A DNA stretch of 64,000 bases from Thiomicrorhabdus chilensis DSM 12352 (GCF_000483485.1 NZ_KI519609.1:2199460-2263459); one strand, 5' to 3'. Positions 48,797-60,956 are shown, numbered from the stretch's first letter. Made by a program: numbers and translations. Notes: a model not told the origin generated them from the letters alone.

Positions 48797-49861
48797 TTAA
48801 CGAACAGTTTGATCCAGTGAACCAGCAGCATAACGTGCTTGCATCTCTTCAAGACCAACAGACTTGATCTTAGAAGCATGACCCGCACAACCAAATGCTT
48901 CAAAACGCGCTTTACAGATTTCCATCATAGCGTTTTCAGCTGCATTGAAGAATTTACGTGGATCGAAGTTTGAAGTGTTTTCAGCAAGGTGCTTACGGAT
49001 TGCACCCGTAGAGGCCATACGTAGGTCAGTATCGATATTAACCTTACGAACACCGTGCTTGATCCCTTCAACGATTGCTTCAACAGGCACACCGTAAGTT
49101 TGCCCCATATCACCACCGTAGTTGTTAATGATTTCCAACCACTCTTCAGGTACAGAAGAAGAACCGTGCATTACGATGTGAGTATCAGGGATACGCTTGT
49201 GGATCTTAGCGATCTGGTCGATCTTAAGAACGTCATCAGAAGGCTTAGAAGTAAACTTGTAAGCACCGTGAGACGTACCAACAGCAACCGCCAAACAGTC
49301 AACATTGGTATCTTTTACGAACTGAGCCGCTTCTTCAGGGTCAGTCAAAAGCATTGAGTGATCTAGCTCTTCATCAGAACCGTGACCATCTTCTTCACCC
49401 ATTTTACCAGTCTCAAGTGAACCTAGGCACCCTAGCTCACCCTCAACAGAAACACCACCCGCGTGAGCGATCTTAACGACTTCAGCGGTGATACCTGAAT
49501 TGTATTCATAAGAAGCAGGGGTTTTCATGTCCGCTTCCAAAGAACCATCCATCATGACCGATGTAAAACCAGACTGGATAGCACGCAAACATACACCTAC
49601 ATCAGAACCGTGATCCTGGTGCATAACAACCGGGATATGTGGATACATTTCAACCGCTGCGGCAACCATGTGACGCAACATTGGCTCACCAGCATACTTA
49701 CGTGCACCTGCAGAACCCTGAAGGATAACTGGAGAGTCACAAGCATCAGCTGCGCGCATGATTGCACGTACTTGTTCCATGTTGTTTACGTTAAACGCAG
49801 GCATACCGAAGTTGTTTTCTGCTGCGTAGTCCATTAATTCACGAAGTGTAATCATCGCCAT
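48797..49861 (-). CDS. fba: Fructose-bisphosphate aldolase, class II (CbbA type)
   Basis: This zinc aldolase joins or splits fructose-1,6-bisphosphate and, in Calvin-cycle bacteria, also sedoheptulose-1,7-bisphosphate. The 354-residue protein has [16 protein letters not shown] (metal His), [20 protein letters not shown] and the phosphate-binding [10 protein letters not shown] and VNIDTDLR. It closely resembles CbbA proteins of autotrophs. It follows pyk after about 100 bases and has its own promoter. Confidence 0.95.
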   Translation of the reverse strand: MAMITLRELMDYAAENNFGMPAFNVNNMEQVRAIMRAADACDSPVILQGSAGARKYAGEPMLRHMVAAAVEMYPHIPVVMHQDHGSDVGVCLRAIQSGFTSVMMDGSLEADMKTPASYEYNSGITAEVVKIAHAGGVSVEGELGCLGSLETGKMGEEDGHGSDEELDHSMLLTDPEEAAQFVKDTNVDCLAVAVGTSHGAYKFTSKPSDDVLKIDQIAKIHKRIPDTHIVMHGSSSVPEEWLEIINNYGGDMGQTYGVPVEAIVEGIKHGVRKVNIDTDLRMASTGAIRKHLAENTSNFDPRKFFNAAENAMMEICKARFEAFGCAGHASKIKSVGLEEMQARYAAGSLDQTVR

Positions 49862-49903
49862 GTGCGAGACTCCTCTAGTTGGTTTTCAAAAAATAATTTC
49901 GCT

Positions 49904-49932
49904 ATTCTAACAAGCTTTTCAAGGCGTTCCAA
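49904..49932 (-). promoter_or_regulatory. fba promoter
   Basis: The minus strand reads TTGGAA (49927-49932), a 17-base spacer and TGT-TAGAAT (extended -10; 49904-49909), about 45 bases before the fba start, inside the pyk-fba gap. Confidence 0.7.
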
Positions 49933-49964
49933 ATAATAATTCAGAGCGCCAAATCCCTTTTAAA

Positions 49965-51407
49965 TTAAGGGACTTTTACAATTTCCATACGGTTGGTTCC
50001 ACCCATCAAACCACGCGCCTCTCCACGTGTCAGAATGAGCAAGTCACCTTCCTTGGCAATCCCAAAGGCTTTGATACGGTTAATGATCATGTCCTGAATC
50101 TCTTCATCCGAAAGTCCGGTGTAATCAACGGAAGACGGATAGACACCTCGGAACAACGTGACCTTACGACGTGTATCCAAATGAGGCGTCAAGGCGATGA
50201 TCGGCATGCCCGAACTGATGCGAGACATCAATAAAGGCGTATTTCCTGATTCCGTCAAAGCCGCGATACATTTCACACCAAAATGGTTAGCCGCATACAT
50301 GGTTGCCATTGCAATGGTTTCATCCACTGCGGTAAAGGATTCGTCAATACGGTGTGTAGACTCACGCGTAGAACGTGCCTTTTCAGCTTCGCGGCAAATA
50401 CGTCCCATGGTCTCAACGACCAAACTTGGCGATTTACCTGTGGCGGTCTCACCTGACAGCATTACCGCATCAGTTCCGTCCATCACGGCGTTGGCCACAT
50501 CAAACACTTCCGCACGAGTCGGGATCGCGTTTTCTATCATGGTTTCCATCATCTGAGTCGCAGTAATGGTGACGCGATTAAGCTGACGAGAACGTTTAAT
50601 CATCTTTTTCTGCAGAGCAGGCAACTGGGCATCGCCCACTTCCACACCCAAGTCTCCACGGGCAATCATAATGACATCCGAAGCCAGGATAATCCCATCC
50701 AGGGTTTCATCATCCGCCACCGCTTCGGCACGTTCAACTTTGGATACAATGCTGCAGTTCAAGCCCGCCTGCTGCGCCAAAGAACGGCAATATTCAACAT
50801 CTTCTGCCGAACGCGGGAAAGAAAGTGCCAAATAATCGGCATTCATTTCAGCGGCAGTAATAATGTCTTCTTTGTCCTTGTCGGTCAAAGCGGCGGCAGA
50901 CAAGCCACCACCTTGCAGGTTAATCCCTTTATTGTTTGACAGGGTTCCACCGACCACAACCGTGCAGTTAACACGCTCGCCTTCAACGTTATCGACTTCG
51001 AACACCAAACGTCCGTCATCCAACAACAGCTTGTCACCCGGCTTCACGTCATAAGGCAGGTTTTTATAAGTCAAACCGACTTCATGCTGGTTACCGTCGT
51101 TTTTGCCGACATTGTTATCCAATGAAAACTTATCACCGGTTTCCAAAAAGACCTTATCTTCAGCAAAACGTGCAATACGGATTTTAGGGCCTTGAAGGTC
51201 AACCAAAACACCGACTTCATGATCGAATTTTTCGGCCAGATCACGCACCGCTTGCGCACGCGCCTTGTGCTCGTCCGCGATACCGTGTGACATATTGATA
51301 CGAACAACGTCCACACCTGCTTTAATTAAACGCTCTAACTCACCTTCACGATCCGTAGCCGGCCCCAATGTTGCAACAATTTTTGTTCTTCTTAAACCTG
51401 ATGGCAT
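49965..51407 (-). CDS. pyk: Pyruvate kinase
   Basis: Pyruvate kinase makes pyruvate and ATP from phosphoenolpyruvate. The 480-residue protein has RRTKIVATLGPATDREGELE, the substrate loop with GDLGVEVG, ITATQMMETMIENAIPTRAE and a C-terminal allosteric domain (VDYTGLSDEEIQDMI). In an autotroph it drains fixed carbon to pyruvate. It lies between pgk and fba, with a 249-base leader. Confidence 0.97.
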   Translation of the reverse strand: MPSGLRRTKIVATLGPATDREGELERLIKAGVDVVRINMSHGIADEHKARAQAVRDLAEKFDHEVGVLVDLQGPKIRIARFAEDKVFLETGDKFSLDNNVGKNDGNQHEVGLTYKNLPYDVKPGDKLLLDDGRLVFEVDNVEGERVNCTVVVGGTLSNNKGINLQGGGLSAAALTDKDKEDIITAAEMNADYLALSFPRSAEDVEYCRSLAQQAGLNCSIVSKVERAEAVADDETLDGIILASDVIMIARGDLGVEVGDAQLPALQKKMIKRSRQLNRVTITATQMMETMIENAIPTRAEVFDVANAVMDGTDAVMLSGETATGKSPSLVVETMGRICREAEKARSTRESTHRIDESFTAVDETIAMATMYAANHFGVKCIAALTESGNTPLLMSRISSGMPIIALTPHLDTRRKVTLFRGVYPSSVDYTGLSDEEIQDMIINRIKAFGIAKEGDLLILTRGEARGLMGGTNRMEIVKVP

Positions 51408-51602
51408 AAATTTTTTTACCTTTCTAGAATGTAACCCTTATTCATACAGGAAAGATGTCTCGCGAAATAAACTGCAATCCTAACACCCGTCGATACAGCC
51501 AAGTCTTTTGGCTGCTGTGTGCTATTGAGTTTACTTACCGAGGCACCCTTTGGTGTATTCCACTATTTACAAGTATAAATAAGAAAGTTTTGTTTAAATT
51601 AA
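51408..51602 (-). other. pyk leader with hairpins; no clear promoter
   Basis: Between the pgk terminator and pyk the minus strand can form CACC/GGTG (51552-51555 with 51544-51547) and a 7-bp CAGCCAA/TTGGCTG hairpin (51508-51514 with 51496-51502). I see no T-run after either and no match to a riboswitch I know. A 5' untranslated region of this size before a glycolytic gene could be regulatory. Confidence 0.35.
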
Positions 51603-51635
51603 ACAGGCCTGGTCAGTTTGACCAACCAGACCCCT
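51603..51635 (-). terminator. Terminator after pgk, built with CAGGCCTG
   Basis: On the minus strand GGTCTGG (51625-51631) pairs with CCAGGCC (51605-51611), with an inner TGGTCA/TGACCA option, followed by TGTTTAATTT. One arm is a CAGGCCTG octamer (51603-51610). Confidence 0.6.
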
Positions 51636-51656
51636 TGATTCAGTCGAAACTAAATC

Positions 51657-52838
51657 TTACTTTGCTGCTGCTTTTTCTAACATTTCAACAGCAGGTAGTT
51701 TTTTGCCTTCCAAGAACTCAAGGAAAGCTCCACCACCGGTAGAGATGTAAGAAACCTGATCGGCGATGTCGTATTTATCGATAGCCGCCAAAGTATCCCC
51801 ACCACCTGCGATAGAGAATGCGTTTGATTCTGCAATCGCCATAGAGATGGCTTTGGTTCCTTCACCAAACTGATCGAATTCGAAAACACCAACCGGACCG
51901 TTCCAAACAACAGTACCAGCGTTTTTGATGATGTCAGCCAATTCAGCTGCAGAATCCGGTCCGATATCGAAAATCATGTCATCATCCGCTACTTCGGAAA
52001 CATTCTTGGTTTCGGCAGCCGCAGACTCAGAGAATTCTTTACCGCATACCACATCAGATGCCAATGGAATAGCCGCGCCGCGACCTTCCATGATTTCATT
52101 CAACTTCTTACAGGTTGGAACCAAATCGCTTTCAGACAAAGATTTACCCACATTGTAACCGGCTGCTTCGATGAAGGTGTTGGCGATACCACCACCTACA
52201 ACCAACTGATCCACTTTCTCAGATAGAGATTCAAGAACTGTCAGCTTAGTAGAAACTTTAGAACCACCAACGATTGCTACCATTGGACGAGCAGGATTAT
52301 TCAAAGCTTTACCAAGCGCGTCCAATTCTGCTGCAAGCAAAGGACCGGCACAAGCCGTGTCGGCAAAAGCTCCGGCACCGTGAGTAGAAGCTTGGGCACG
52401 GTGCGCCGTACCGAAAGCATCCATTACATAAACATCACACAAAGCTGCGTACTGCTTAGATAGAGCTTCGTCGTTTTTCTTTTCGCCAACGTTAAAACGT
52501 ACGTTTTCAAGCAGTACTACGTCGCCGTCTGCGATATCGAAGTTACCATCTAGATAATCTTTAACAAGACGTACTTCTTTACCCAACTTAGCAGACAGGT
52601 CGGCGGCAACTGGAGCCAAAGAGAACTCTGCTGCATATTCACCTTCGGTAGGACGACCCAAGTGAGACATAAGCATGACTTTAGCCCCGGCTTCTGAAGC
52701 CATTTTGATCGTAGGAAGTGAAGCGCGGATACGCGCATCAGAAGTTACTTTACCGTCTTTAACTGGCACGTTTAAATCTTCACGAATCAATACGCGCTTA
52801 CCAGCTAGGTCTAGATCAGACATCTTAATTACAGACAT
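51657..52838 (-). CDS. pgk: Phosphoglycerate kinase
   Basis: Pgk phosphorylates 3-phosphoglycerate in the Calvin cycle or the reverse in glycolysis. The 393-residue protein has [45 protein letters not shown] and the nucleotide site [11 protein letters not shown] followed by GGGDTLAA. It lies between gap and pyk. Confidence 0.98.
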   Translation of the reverse strand: MSVIKMSDLDLAGKRVLIREDLNVPVKDGKVTSDARIRASLPTIKMASEAGAKVMLMSHLGRPTEGEYAAEFSLAPVAADLSAKLGKEVRLVKDYLDGNFDIADGDVVLLENVRFNVGEKKNDEALSKQYAALCDVYVMDAFGTAHRAQASTHGAGAFADTACAGPLLAAELDALGKALNNPARPMVAIVGGSKVSTKLTVLESLSEKVDQLVVGGGIANTFIEAAGYNVGKSLSESDLVPTCKKLNEIMEGRGAAIPLASDVVCGKEFSESAAAETKNVSEVADDDMIFDIGPDSAAELADIIKNAGTVVWNGPVGVFEFDQFGEGTKAISMAIAESNAFSIAGGGDTLAAIDKYDIADQVSYISTGGGAFLEFLEGKKLPAVEMLEKAAAK

Positions 52839-53008
52839 AATAAGTCCTCTTTTATGGTTTAAAAGCCACCTCCAAGAATCGGAGAGGCGTTAGATTTAAG
52901 GTAATTAAACTTACTTTTCGATACTCGCAACCCGTTTGGCTACAAATACGGATAAGAAAATTTAATTTAAGGAAGGAATAATCCCCCCTTAAATTTAAAT
53001 AATCGAAT

Positions 53009-53112
53009 TTCTGGGTTCAGTAGTGACTTCAGTTCAAGGCGGATAGAGGGCGTGTACATGTGTACACAACCGAAAGACAACGCAGAAATGAAGTTGCTAA
53101 TGAACTCAGAAA
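53009..53112. repeat. Large imperfect palindrome between gap and pgk, centred on GTGTACATGTGTACAC
   Basis: Outer arms 53009-53031 and 53089-53112 are imperfect inverted repeats (17 of 21 core positions match). The centre 53052-53067 is an inverted repeat GTGTACA-TG-TGTACAC. The element starts 5 bases after the gap stop. It resembles dispersed intergenic palindromic repeats, and its RNA would fold into one long hairpin. I see no second copy in the window. Confidence 0.7.
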
Positions 53113-53116
53113 ACGA

Positions 53117-54121
<1,005 letters not shown>

Positions 54122-54130
54122 TTACTCCTA

Positions 54131-54161
54131 AAATGACCAGGCCTGCTCATTTCCAGGCCTG
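54131..54161 (-). repeat. Two CAGGCCTG copies between tkt and gap
   Basis: Octamers at 54138-54145 and 54154-54161 sit in the 61-base tkt-gap gap. The first is the centre of a near-palindrome AAATGA-G-CAGGCCTG-G-TCATTT on the minus strand. There is no clean T-run, so partial termination or RNA stabilisation between the genes is more likely than full termination. Confidence 0.6.
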
Positions 54162-54176
54162 GAAAACTAAAATCTA

Positions 54177-56165
54177 TTACTTAGCCAAAACCGCATTTGC
54201 AGTTGCTACAACGTTCTCTACTGTGAAGCCGAACTCTTTGAACAGTTCGCCTGCCGGCGCAGATTCACCAAAGGTCTTCATGCAAACGATGCCACCTTCT
54301 AGACCGACATACTTGTACCAAGATTCAGCCACACCCGCTTCAATCGCAACGCGCTTAACACCAGGAGTCAATACAGAATCCTTATAAGCTTGGTCCTGAG
54401 TGTCGAATGCACAAGTAGAAGGCATAGAAACAACACGAACCTTCTTATCCATTGCGGCTGCGGCTTCTACCGCCAAACCAACTTCAGAACCGGTCGCGAT
54501 GAAGATGATGTCAGCCGTACCTTCACAATCTTTCAATACGTAACCACCCTTCTCGATGTTCTTAACCTGTTCTTCAGTACGAGCCATAGGAGTTAGGTTC
54601 TGACGTGAGAAGACCAATGCGGTTGGTGCATCGTTACGCATCATCGCAATTTTCCAGGAAACTGCCGCTTCGATCGCATCACAAGCACGCCAAGTCTGGA
54701 AGTTTGGAATCACACGCATGGTCGCCAACTGCTCAACCGGCTGGTGAGTCGGACCATCTTCACCCAAACCGATTGAATCGTGAGTGTAAACATAGATTGT
54801 GCCGATTTTCATCAAGGCTGACATACGCAAGGCATTACGCATGAATTCCATGAACATGAAGAAAGTCGCACCATACACTTTGAAGCCACCGTGCAGAACC
54901 ATACCGTTCATCATGTGCGCCATACCGAATTCACGAACACCCCATGACAGGTAGTTACCATTTGCGTTGTCATAGTTAACCTTAACGGTACCAGACCAGT
55001 TAGTCAGGTTAGAACCGGTCAAGTCAGCCGAACCACCGAACATTTCCGGCAAGATTGGACCCATGGCTTCGATTGCGTTTTGAGACGCTTTACGAGAAGC
55101 GATATTCGGCATCTCTTCTTGCGTGTGCTTGATGAAGTTATCCATCTCTTTTTCAAAGTTCGTTGGCAACTCACCGGCCATGCGACGTTCGAACTCAGCG
55201 GCCAATTCAGGGTGCTCAGCACGATAAGCTTCAAAACGAGTATTCCACTCCGCTTCGTCTTTTGCACCTTGTTCTTTGTGATCCCAACCGGCATAGATTT
55301 CATCAGGAATCTCAAATGGCGCATGAGGCCAGTTCAAAAATTCACGTGCATCTGCGATCTCTTTATCCCCTAGAGGCGCACCGTGACAGTCATGAGAACC
55401 GCAAAGGTTTGGCGAACCGAAACCAATGATCGTGCGAGTACAAATCAAAGAAGGCTTGTCAGTGACCGCTTTAGCTTCTTCAATCGCCTTATTTACGGCC
55501 TCTGCATCGTGACCGTCAACGTCACGAATCACGTGCCAGTTGTACGAGTCGAAACGGGCTGCAACATCGCGCTCCATCCATTCACCGATATGGCCATCGA
55601 TAGAAATATCGTTGTCATCCCAGAAAGCGATCAGCTTACCAAGACCCAAAGTCCCTGCCATTGCACCGGCTTCGTGAGAAAGACCTTCCATCAAACAACC
55701 GTCACCCATAAATACATAAGTGTGGTGGTCAACAATATTATGACCTGGGCGGTTGAAGTTAGCCGCTAAAGTGCGTTCGGCAATCGCCATACCTACGGCA
55801 TTGGTAATACCCTGCCCTAGAGGACCCGTAGTCGTTTCGATACCTTCTGCATAACCATACTCAGGGTGACCCGCTGTTTTAGCGTGTAACTGACGGAACT
55901 GCTTGATATCTTCCATCCCCAAATCAAAACCAGTCAGGTGCAATAGTGAATAAATCAACATTGAACCGTGACCGTTAGACAATACGAAACGATCGCGATC
56001 AGCCCAGTTTGCATTGGTCGGGTTATATTTCATGTGGCTGTTCCACAGAACTTCAGCGATGTCCGCCATACCCATTGGCGCACCAGGGTGACCAGAATTT
56101 GCTTTTTGAACAGCATCCATACTCAAGGCACGGACAGCATTTGCAAGATCTCTACGAGTTGTCAT
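54177..56165 (-). CDS. tkt: Transketolase
   Basis: Transketolase moves two-carbon units in the Calvin and pentose phosphate pathways with thiamine diphosphate. The 662-residue protein has [40 protein letters not shown] with the TPP/Mg motif, [20 protein letters not shown] and a C-terminal domain. It is the first gene of the tkt-gap-pgk-pyk-fba row. Confidence 0.98.
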   Translation of the reverse strand: MTTRRDLANAVRALSMDAVQKANSGHPGAPMGMADIAEVLWNSHMKYNPTNANWADRDRFVLSNGHGSMLIYSLLHLTGFDLGMEDIKQFRQLHAKTAGHPEYGYAEGIETTTGPLGQGITNAVGMAIAERTLAANFNRPGHNIVDHHTYVFMGDGCLMEGLSHEAGAMAGTLGLGKLIAFWDDNDISIDGHIGEWMERDVAARFDSYNWHVIRDVDGHDAEAVNKAIEEAKAVTDKPSLICTRTIIGFGSPNLCGSHDCHGAPLGDKEIADAREFLNWPHAPFEIPDEIYAGWDHKEQGAKDEAEWNTRFEAYRAEHPELAAEFERRMAGELPTNFEKEMDNFIKHTQEEMPNIASRKASQNAIEAMGPILPEMFGGSADLTGSNLTNWSGTVKVNYDNANGNYLSWGVREFGMAHMMNGMVLHGGFKVYGATFFMFMEFMRNALRMSALMKIGTIYVYTHDSIGLGEDGPTHQPVEQLATMRVIPNFQTWRACDAIEAAVSWKIAMMRNDAPTALVFSRQNLTPMARTEEQVKNIEKGGYVLKDCEGTADIIFIATGSEVGLAVEAAAAMDKKVRVVSMPSTCAFDTQDQAYKDSVLTPGVKRVAIEAGVAESWYKYVGLEGGIVCMKTFGESAPAGELFKEFGFTVENVVATANAVLAK

Positions 56166-56505
56166 ACAACTTCCTCAACTTTGTAAAAAATTCGGTGTCT
56201 GCAGAACGAAAAAGATCCTTCAAGGCATCTCTGAATATTGCTCGAATTCGCTCTACAATATAAATTTGGACGATTATTCTCTCTTAAAACAACAAAATCA
56301 TCAAGTTTTCTTATCTATTTATTAACACAGGCTAGGATTCCAAACCTGCTCTCCGGCTCTGCTAACCCTTTGTTTTATCATAGAGTTACATCCTCTCACC
56401 CTATTAAAACAAGGGCTATCTGAAAACCGAGCCGCATCAAGTCGATATCAAAAAAGTCAACTTGTCCAAAACATCACATATCATGCTCAAGGCAAGGGAT
56501 ATTAG
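56166..56505. other. 340-base gap between tkt start and RND permease end
   Basis: This should hold the tkt promoter on the minus strand, but I see only weak hexamer pairs (for example TTGATG and GAGAAT at 17 bases). GAGG before the tkt ATG is a usable ribosome binding site. No gene, repeat or hairpin is evident in the rest. Confidence 0.4.
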
Positions 56506-59500
56506 CTATGAAATTTTTATGACAAGCCGGTCCTTCAAAGCCGACACCTTCTCATACGTATGTTCGTAAACCGACAAGAGCGCAGGAATCACTAATAGAA
56601 TCAAAAAAGTTGAAAACATCAAGCCAAACGCAATGGCCGTCGCCATTGGAATCAAGAATTGCGCCTGCAAGGAGGTTTCAAACAGCAAGGGGGTCAACCC
56701 TGCAATGGTCGTCAAGGACGTTAAGAGTACCGCACGAACCCTTTGGACGGCGGCCTCTTCCAGAGACTCATTCACCCCCAACCCTGATTCGCGAAGGCGT
56801 TTATAGAAACTCACCAGAATGATCGAATCGTTGACCACAATACCCGAGAGACCGAAAAACCCGAACAGGGACAATATGGTCATGTCCAAGCCAAGCCACC
56901 AGTGCCCCATGATCGCCCCGATCAAGCCAAACGGAATCGCGGCCATGACCACCAAAGGCCATCCATAGGAACTGAATATCCACGCCAACACAATGTAAAT
57001 AATGGACAAGCCCATCAACAGGCCAATCTTCATATCCCCCAAAGTTTCCGCCTGCCGGGCACTTTGCCCTTCCAATGAATAGCTTAGCCCGTATTTTTGC
57101 ACCAACTCTTTCAAAGTGCTTTGCTGCAACTGCGCCAGAATTCGGTTGGCATTATTGGTGGTTTTATCCACCTCTCCGACCACCGTCACCGCAAGCTGAC
57201 CGTCGACATGGCGCATGACATCAAACCCTCGCTGTGTATGCCAGCTTGCCACAGAACTCAATGCCACACGCTCACCAGAAGCCGTCATCACCTGCATGCG
57301 ATTAATGGTCGCCAGAGTTGCCTGCTCGGCTCGAGGATACTGCACCCGGACTTCCACCTCGTCCTCTTCATCGGTAAAAATCTGCACCAGGCGACCTGAG
57401 AAAGCATCCGATAACTGGCGCCCCAAAGAGACATAGGTCAACCCTAACGCCTTACCTTGAGGCGTCAATTGATATACCAGCTGATCCCGGCCATAAGGCA
57501 AATCATCGCGAATGCCACTGACACCTGCCACCTGGCTCAGCACTTCCTGCAAATCCAAAGAGGCCTGCTTCAATTTCATTGGCTCGGCACCCCACAGACG
57601 GATATCCAGATCACTTCCCGGCGGCCCCGCTCGCGGCGATTCCATGGTCAACACATCCAAGCCGGAAACCGCTCCCGCTTTTTGTTGCCATACTCGAATA
57701 AATTCCGCATTGCGTGTTTCTCGCTGATCAGGCTCCACCAACTCAATATTAATGCCACTGAAATTGGGGCCGGTTTGACGACTGGTTTTATTGAAATGCA
57801 CCACTGCGGTTTTCAGAATACCGGGTTCCAGCTCCCTCTCGGTTTCCAACAAAGCCTGATAGAGCTGCTCTACATAGGCACTGGAGACTTCGGTTGGCGT
57901 TCCGGAAACAAAACGCGCATCGGCATTAATTTTGGTGGACTCTGGTGACGGGAAAAACACAAAGCCCAAACGCCCTCCAGCCAACAAACCAATCACAAAA
58001 ATCATCAATGCCAGGGTACTGGCCAAGGTCACGGCACGATTTCTTAACACCCAGCGAATCATCATGCGGAACTGATGATGTCGCAGATGGTCTATTCCCC
58101 TGTCCAGTCGATCACGCAGACTGCCCTCTTTGGCGGGTTTGACCTTACTCAGGGCATGGCGTAAATGTCCGGGCAGAATGGTAAAACTCTCGATCAGTGA
58201 CGCGAAAATGACGGCGATGATCACCAATGGGATAGCAAACAGAATGTTGCCGATTTCACCACCTATCAGCATCAAAGGCAAAAAGGCCGCAACCGTCGTC
58301 AAAGAGGAGGCGGAAACCGGGCCCAGCATGCGGTAGGCACCACCTTCTGCAGCCTGCAGATGAGGTTCCCCCATTTCATGATGGGCCAAGGTGTCTTCAC
58401 CCACCACTATCGCATCATCGACAATGATCCCCAACGCCATGATCAAGCCAAACAAACTGACCATGTTAATGCTTCCGCCGGCCAGATACATGATCATCAA
58501 AGTGGCCATAAACGAAACCGGAATCCCGACCGCTATCCAAAAAGCCACCCGGCCATTCAAAAAGATATACAGAATCAACACCACCAAAATCAAGCCGCCG
58601 ATGCCGTTATTGACCAACAGCATGATGCGCTGATTCACCAGCGACCAGGTTTCATCATAAACCTTGAGTTCAACCCCTTGGGGTAAAGTCGGCCGTGTTT
58701 CCTGCAACCATTGATCCATTATCTTGGACGACTTCAAGGTATCACCGCTTTCCGCACGCATCAATTGCATTTCAATGGCCGGCTTGCCGTCCACTTCAAT
58801 ATAGGGTGAATCCTTGGTCGGCTGACGCTCAATTTGGCCAACCTCACCTAACGAGACATTCTCCGAGGCATTCACCACCAAAGGCATCTGCGCAAATTCG
58901 GTTTCCGTGCGTCGCTGCTGCAAGGCACGGATATCGCGAACGCTGTCGCTATCGCCTACCGAACCGGCCGGGTAATCACGACTCATATTCGCCACCTGAT
59001 TGCCCACCTGTTCCAGTGACAGACCGTAATGCTCCAACGCCTGCTGAGGTATTTCGATCGACATCTGCTCGGTCGGCAAGCCGGTGAAATTGATCTTATC
59101 GATACCTCGATCCAATAACTGGCGTTCAAAAGTGCGAACCAAGGGCCTCAACTCATCCAAACTGCCTTTTTCGCTGATCAATAACAGACGGGCAATCGAC
59201 TCATAACGAATCACCCGCTCGATAATCGGCCGCTCCGAATCTTGCGGTAAATTCCTCAATTCATTGATGCGCTGATTGATCTGATCCAGCGCCTCAATCA
59301 TGTCGGTGCCCTCTTCGAACTTAAGCGAGATACTCGACAAACCCAACGCAGAGGTAGAGGTCATCTCCTCCAAACCGTCCAGATTTCTCAATACCCGCTC
59401 AATCGGATCGGTAATACTGTTTTCCACATCCTCGGCATTGGCTCCGGGCCACACCACCCTAACCGAGGCATAATCCAGCTCAAAACTCGGGAAGAACTGC

Positions 59501-59718
59501 ACGTTCAACTTCATTAGAGCGACCAAACCCATCAAAATCATGACCAGCATCAACAGGTTAGGCGCCACCTTATGGCGTGCAAACACACCAATCAAACCGT
59601 GAGACTTAAAAGGCTTTTCCTTTACATGGTAATCCTGATCAAGCGCCTGATCCGGTTGCGTGGCACTGTGAGTCTCTTGCGACTCTGCACCAGAAGAAGA
59701 TGGATTATGCGAACTCAT
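56506..59718 (-). CDS. RND efflux transporter, inner-membrane permease (AcrB/MexB-like family)
   Basis: The 1070-residue protein has the RND layout: helix 1 (NLLMLVMILMGLVALMKLNV), a large periplasmic domain, helices 2-6 with the proton-relay pair in MALGIIVDDAIVVGEDTLAH (Asp near 434-435), a second periplasmic domain and helices 8-12. It belongs to the AcrB/D/F family; substrates are not evident. Its ATG overlaps the adaptor stop by 4 bases. No outer-membrane TolC gene is in the window. Confidence 0.93.
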   Translation of the reverse strand: MSSHNPSSSGAESQETHSATQPDQALDQDYHVKEKPFKSHGLIGVFARHKVAPNLLMLVMILMGLVALMKLNVQFFPSFELDYASVRVVWPGANAEDVENSITDPIERVLRNLDGLEEMTSTSALGLSSISLKFEEGTDMIEALDQINQRINELRNLPQDSERPIIERVIRYESIARLLLISEKGSLDELRPLVRTFERQLLDRGIDKINFTGLPTEQMSIEIPQQALEHYGLSLEQVGNQVANMSRDYPAGSVGDSDSVRDIRALQQRRTETEFAQMPLVVNASENVSLGEVGQIERQPTKDSPYIEVDGKPAIEMQLMRAESGDTLKSSKIMDQWLQETRPTLPQGVELKVYDETWSLVNQRIMLLVNNGIGGLILVVLILYIFLNGRVAFWIAVGIPVSFMATLMIMYLAGGSINMVSLFGLIMALGIIVDDAIVVGEDTLAHHEMGEPHLQAAEGGAYRMLGPVSASSLTTVAAFLPLMLIGGEIGNILFAIPLVIIAVIFASLIESFTILPGHLRHALSKVKPAKEGSLRDRLDRGIDHLRHHQFRMMIRWVLRNRAVTLASTLALMIFVIGLLAGGRLGFVFFPSPESTKINADARFVSGTPTEVSSAYVEQLYQALLETERELEPGILKTAVVHFNKTSRQTGPNFSGINIELVEPDQRETRNAEFIRVWQQKAGAVSGLDVLTMESPRAGPPGSDLDIRLWGAEPMKLKQASLDLQEVLSQVAGVSGIRDDLPYGRDQLVYQLTPQGKALGLTYVSLGRQLSDAFSGRLVQIFTDEEDEVEVRVQYPRAEQATLATINRMQVMTASGERVALSSVASWHTQRGFDVMRHVDGQLAVTVVGEVDKTTNNANRILAQLQQSTLKELVQKYGLSYSLEGQSARQAETLGDMKIGLLMGLSIIYIVLAWIFSSYGWPLVVMAAIPFGLIGAIMGHWWLGLDMTILSLFGFFGLSGIVVNDSIILVSFYKRLRESGLGVNESLEEAAVQRVRAVLLTSLTTIAGLTPLLFETSLQAQFLIPMATAIAFGLMFSTFLILLVIPALLSVYEHTYEKVSALKDRLVIKIS

Positions 59719-60956
59719 TGAGACACCTCAGTCACTTTCAATCCACTAATCGCATTAGGCAGATGGGTCACGCTGATTTTTGCACCCTCCGCAAAGCTTG
59801 GAGCAATCAGTGCCCATAAGGCACCGTTTTTACTCAAGTCACCCAGCACCTTCACTGTCTGCGCTTTCAGTCGTCCATCTTCAACCAAATAGATTCGGTC
59901 ACTGCCATAAAGCGCACTGTAAGGAACTGACACCGCCTGATCATAAGTCGCGCCCTGCAACTCCACCTCCAACAAGTCACCCGGACGCACACCCTTGAGA
60001 CTGGACGGCACACTGAAGAACACATCCACCCCGCTGGTACTGGCCTGCCCGGCAATGCGCTCCAATTTCAGCGGCACCGCTTCAGCAAAAGCATCTTTTG
60101 AGTAAAACGCCTCGACCGCATCGCCTTTCTTTAAACGGGAATAGACACTTTCAAACTCATTGACCGGCAACTTGGCCCGCAACTCCAAACTCTGCAGACC
60201 GTAATACTGCACCAAGCTGGCTCCGGCATTGACCCGATCCCCAGCACTCACCGGCACCGCTGAAACCCTGCCATCATAAGGCGCCACCACCAATCCACGC
60301 TGTCGATTCAGTTCAGCCTGAGCCAAAACGGCCTGAGCCTTTTGCAAACGCGCCTGATTCTGTTGCGATTTCAATTTATGTTCTTCCACCGCCAACTCGG
60401 CACCCACCACCACATATTCCTGTTTGGCCAACGCCTCTTTAGCCTGCTCCAAAACCGTCAATGAAGTCAGGTCTTTTTTCAATAGGCGTTCAGTTCGCTT
60501 CACATCGGATCGCTTGAACTCCAACACTTTCTTTTCATGTGCCAGGCGCTCAAGATTGGCCTGATAAGCCAAACGTTCAAGACGTAATTGAGCTTGCATA
60601 TCGGCCACCTCCGCCCGTGCCTGCTGCACTGGAATCTCCAAGTCCTGCAAATCCAAACTCACCAGTTTATCTCCGGCTTTAACCGCATCCCCCTCTTTGA
60701 CCCAAACCTGCTCCACCACCGCAGCGACCGGAGCCGATGCCGAAACCAATGAATTTGATTCGACTTGCCCATAAAGCCTTTGTACCGGTGACAATTTTTC
60801 AAATCGGGCTTCCAAGGTCTCCACCATCCACACCTTTTCCTGCACTTGAACCGGAGGCTGCTCAGGTTTAGTCGATTTCATAAACACAAATATGGCAATT
60901 GCCAGCAAAATAATCCCGAGCGGTATAACAAGTTGTTTTATTTTTTTTATCCACAT
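59715..60956 (-). CDS. RND efflux periplasmic adaptor subunit
   Basis: The 413-residue membrane-fusion protein has an N-terminal anchor (KQLVIPLGIILLAIAIFVFM). A lipoyl half-motif follows (VEQVWVKEGDAVKAGDKLVS near 93-112), then a long coiled coil (about 115-215) and the second lipoyl half VVAPYDGRVSAVPVSAGDRV, then beta-barrel and proximal domains. It precedes and overlaps the permease, so the two form one pump. Confidence 0.93.
   Translation of the reverse strand: MWIKKIKQLVIPLGIILLAIAIFVFMKSTKPEQPPVQVQEKVWMVETLEARFEKLSPVQRLYGQVESNSLVSASAPVAAVVEQVWVKEGDAVKAGDKLVSLDLQDLEIPVQQARAEVADMQAQLRLERLAYQANLERLAHEKKVLEFKRSDVKRTERLLKKDLTSLTVLEQAKEALAKQEYVVVGAELAVEEHKLKSQQNQARLQKAQAVLAQAELNRQRGLVVAPYDGRVSAVPVSAGDRVNAGASLVQYYGLQSLELRAKLPVNEFESVYSRLKKGDAVEAFYSKDAFAEAVPLKLERIAGQASTSGVDVFFSVPSSLKGVRPGDLLEVELQGATYDQAVSVPYSALYGSDRIYLVEDGRLKAQTVKVLGDLSKNGALWALIAPSFAEGAKISVTHLPNAISGLKVTEVSQ

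Noticed and set aside
57457-57948. 163-codon plus-strand open frame within the RND permease
   Set aside because: It is antisense to a well-conserved RND region, and there is no upstream ribosome binding site.
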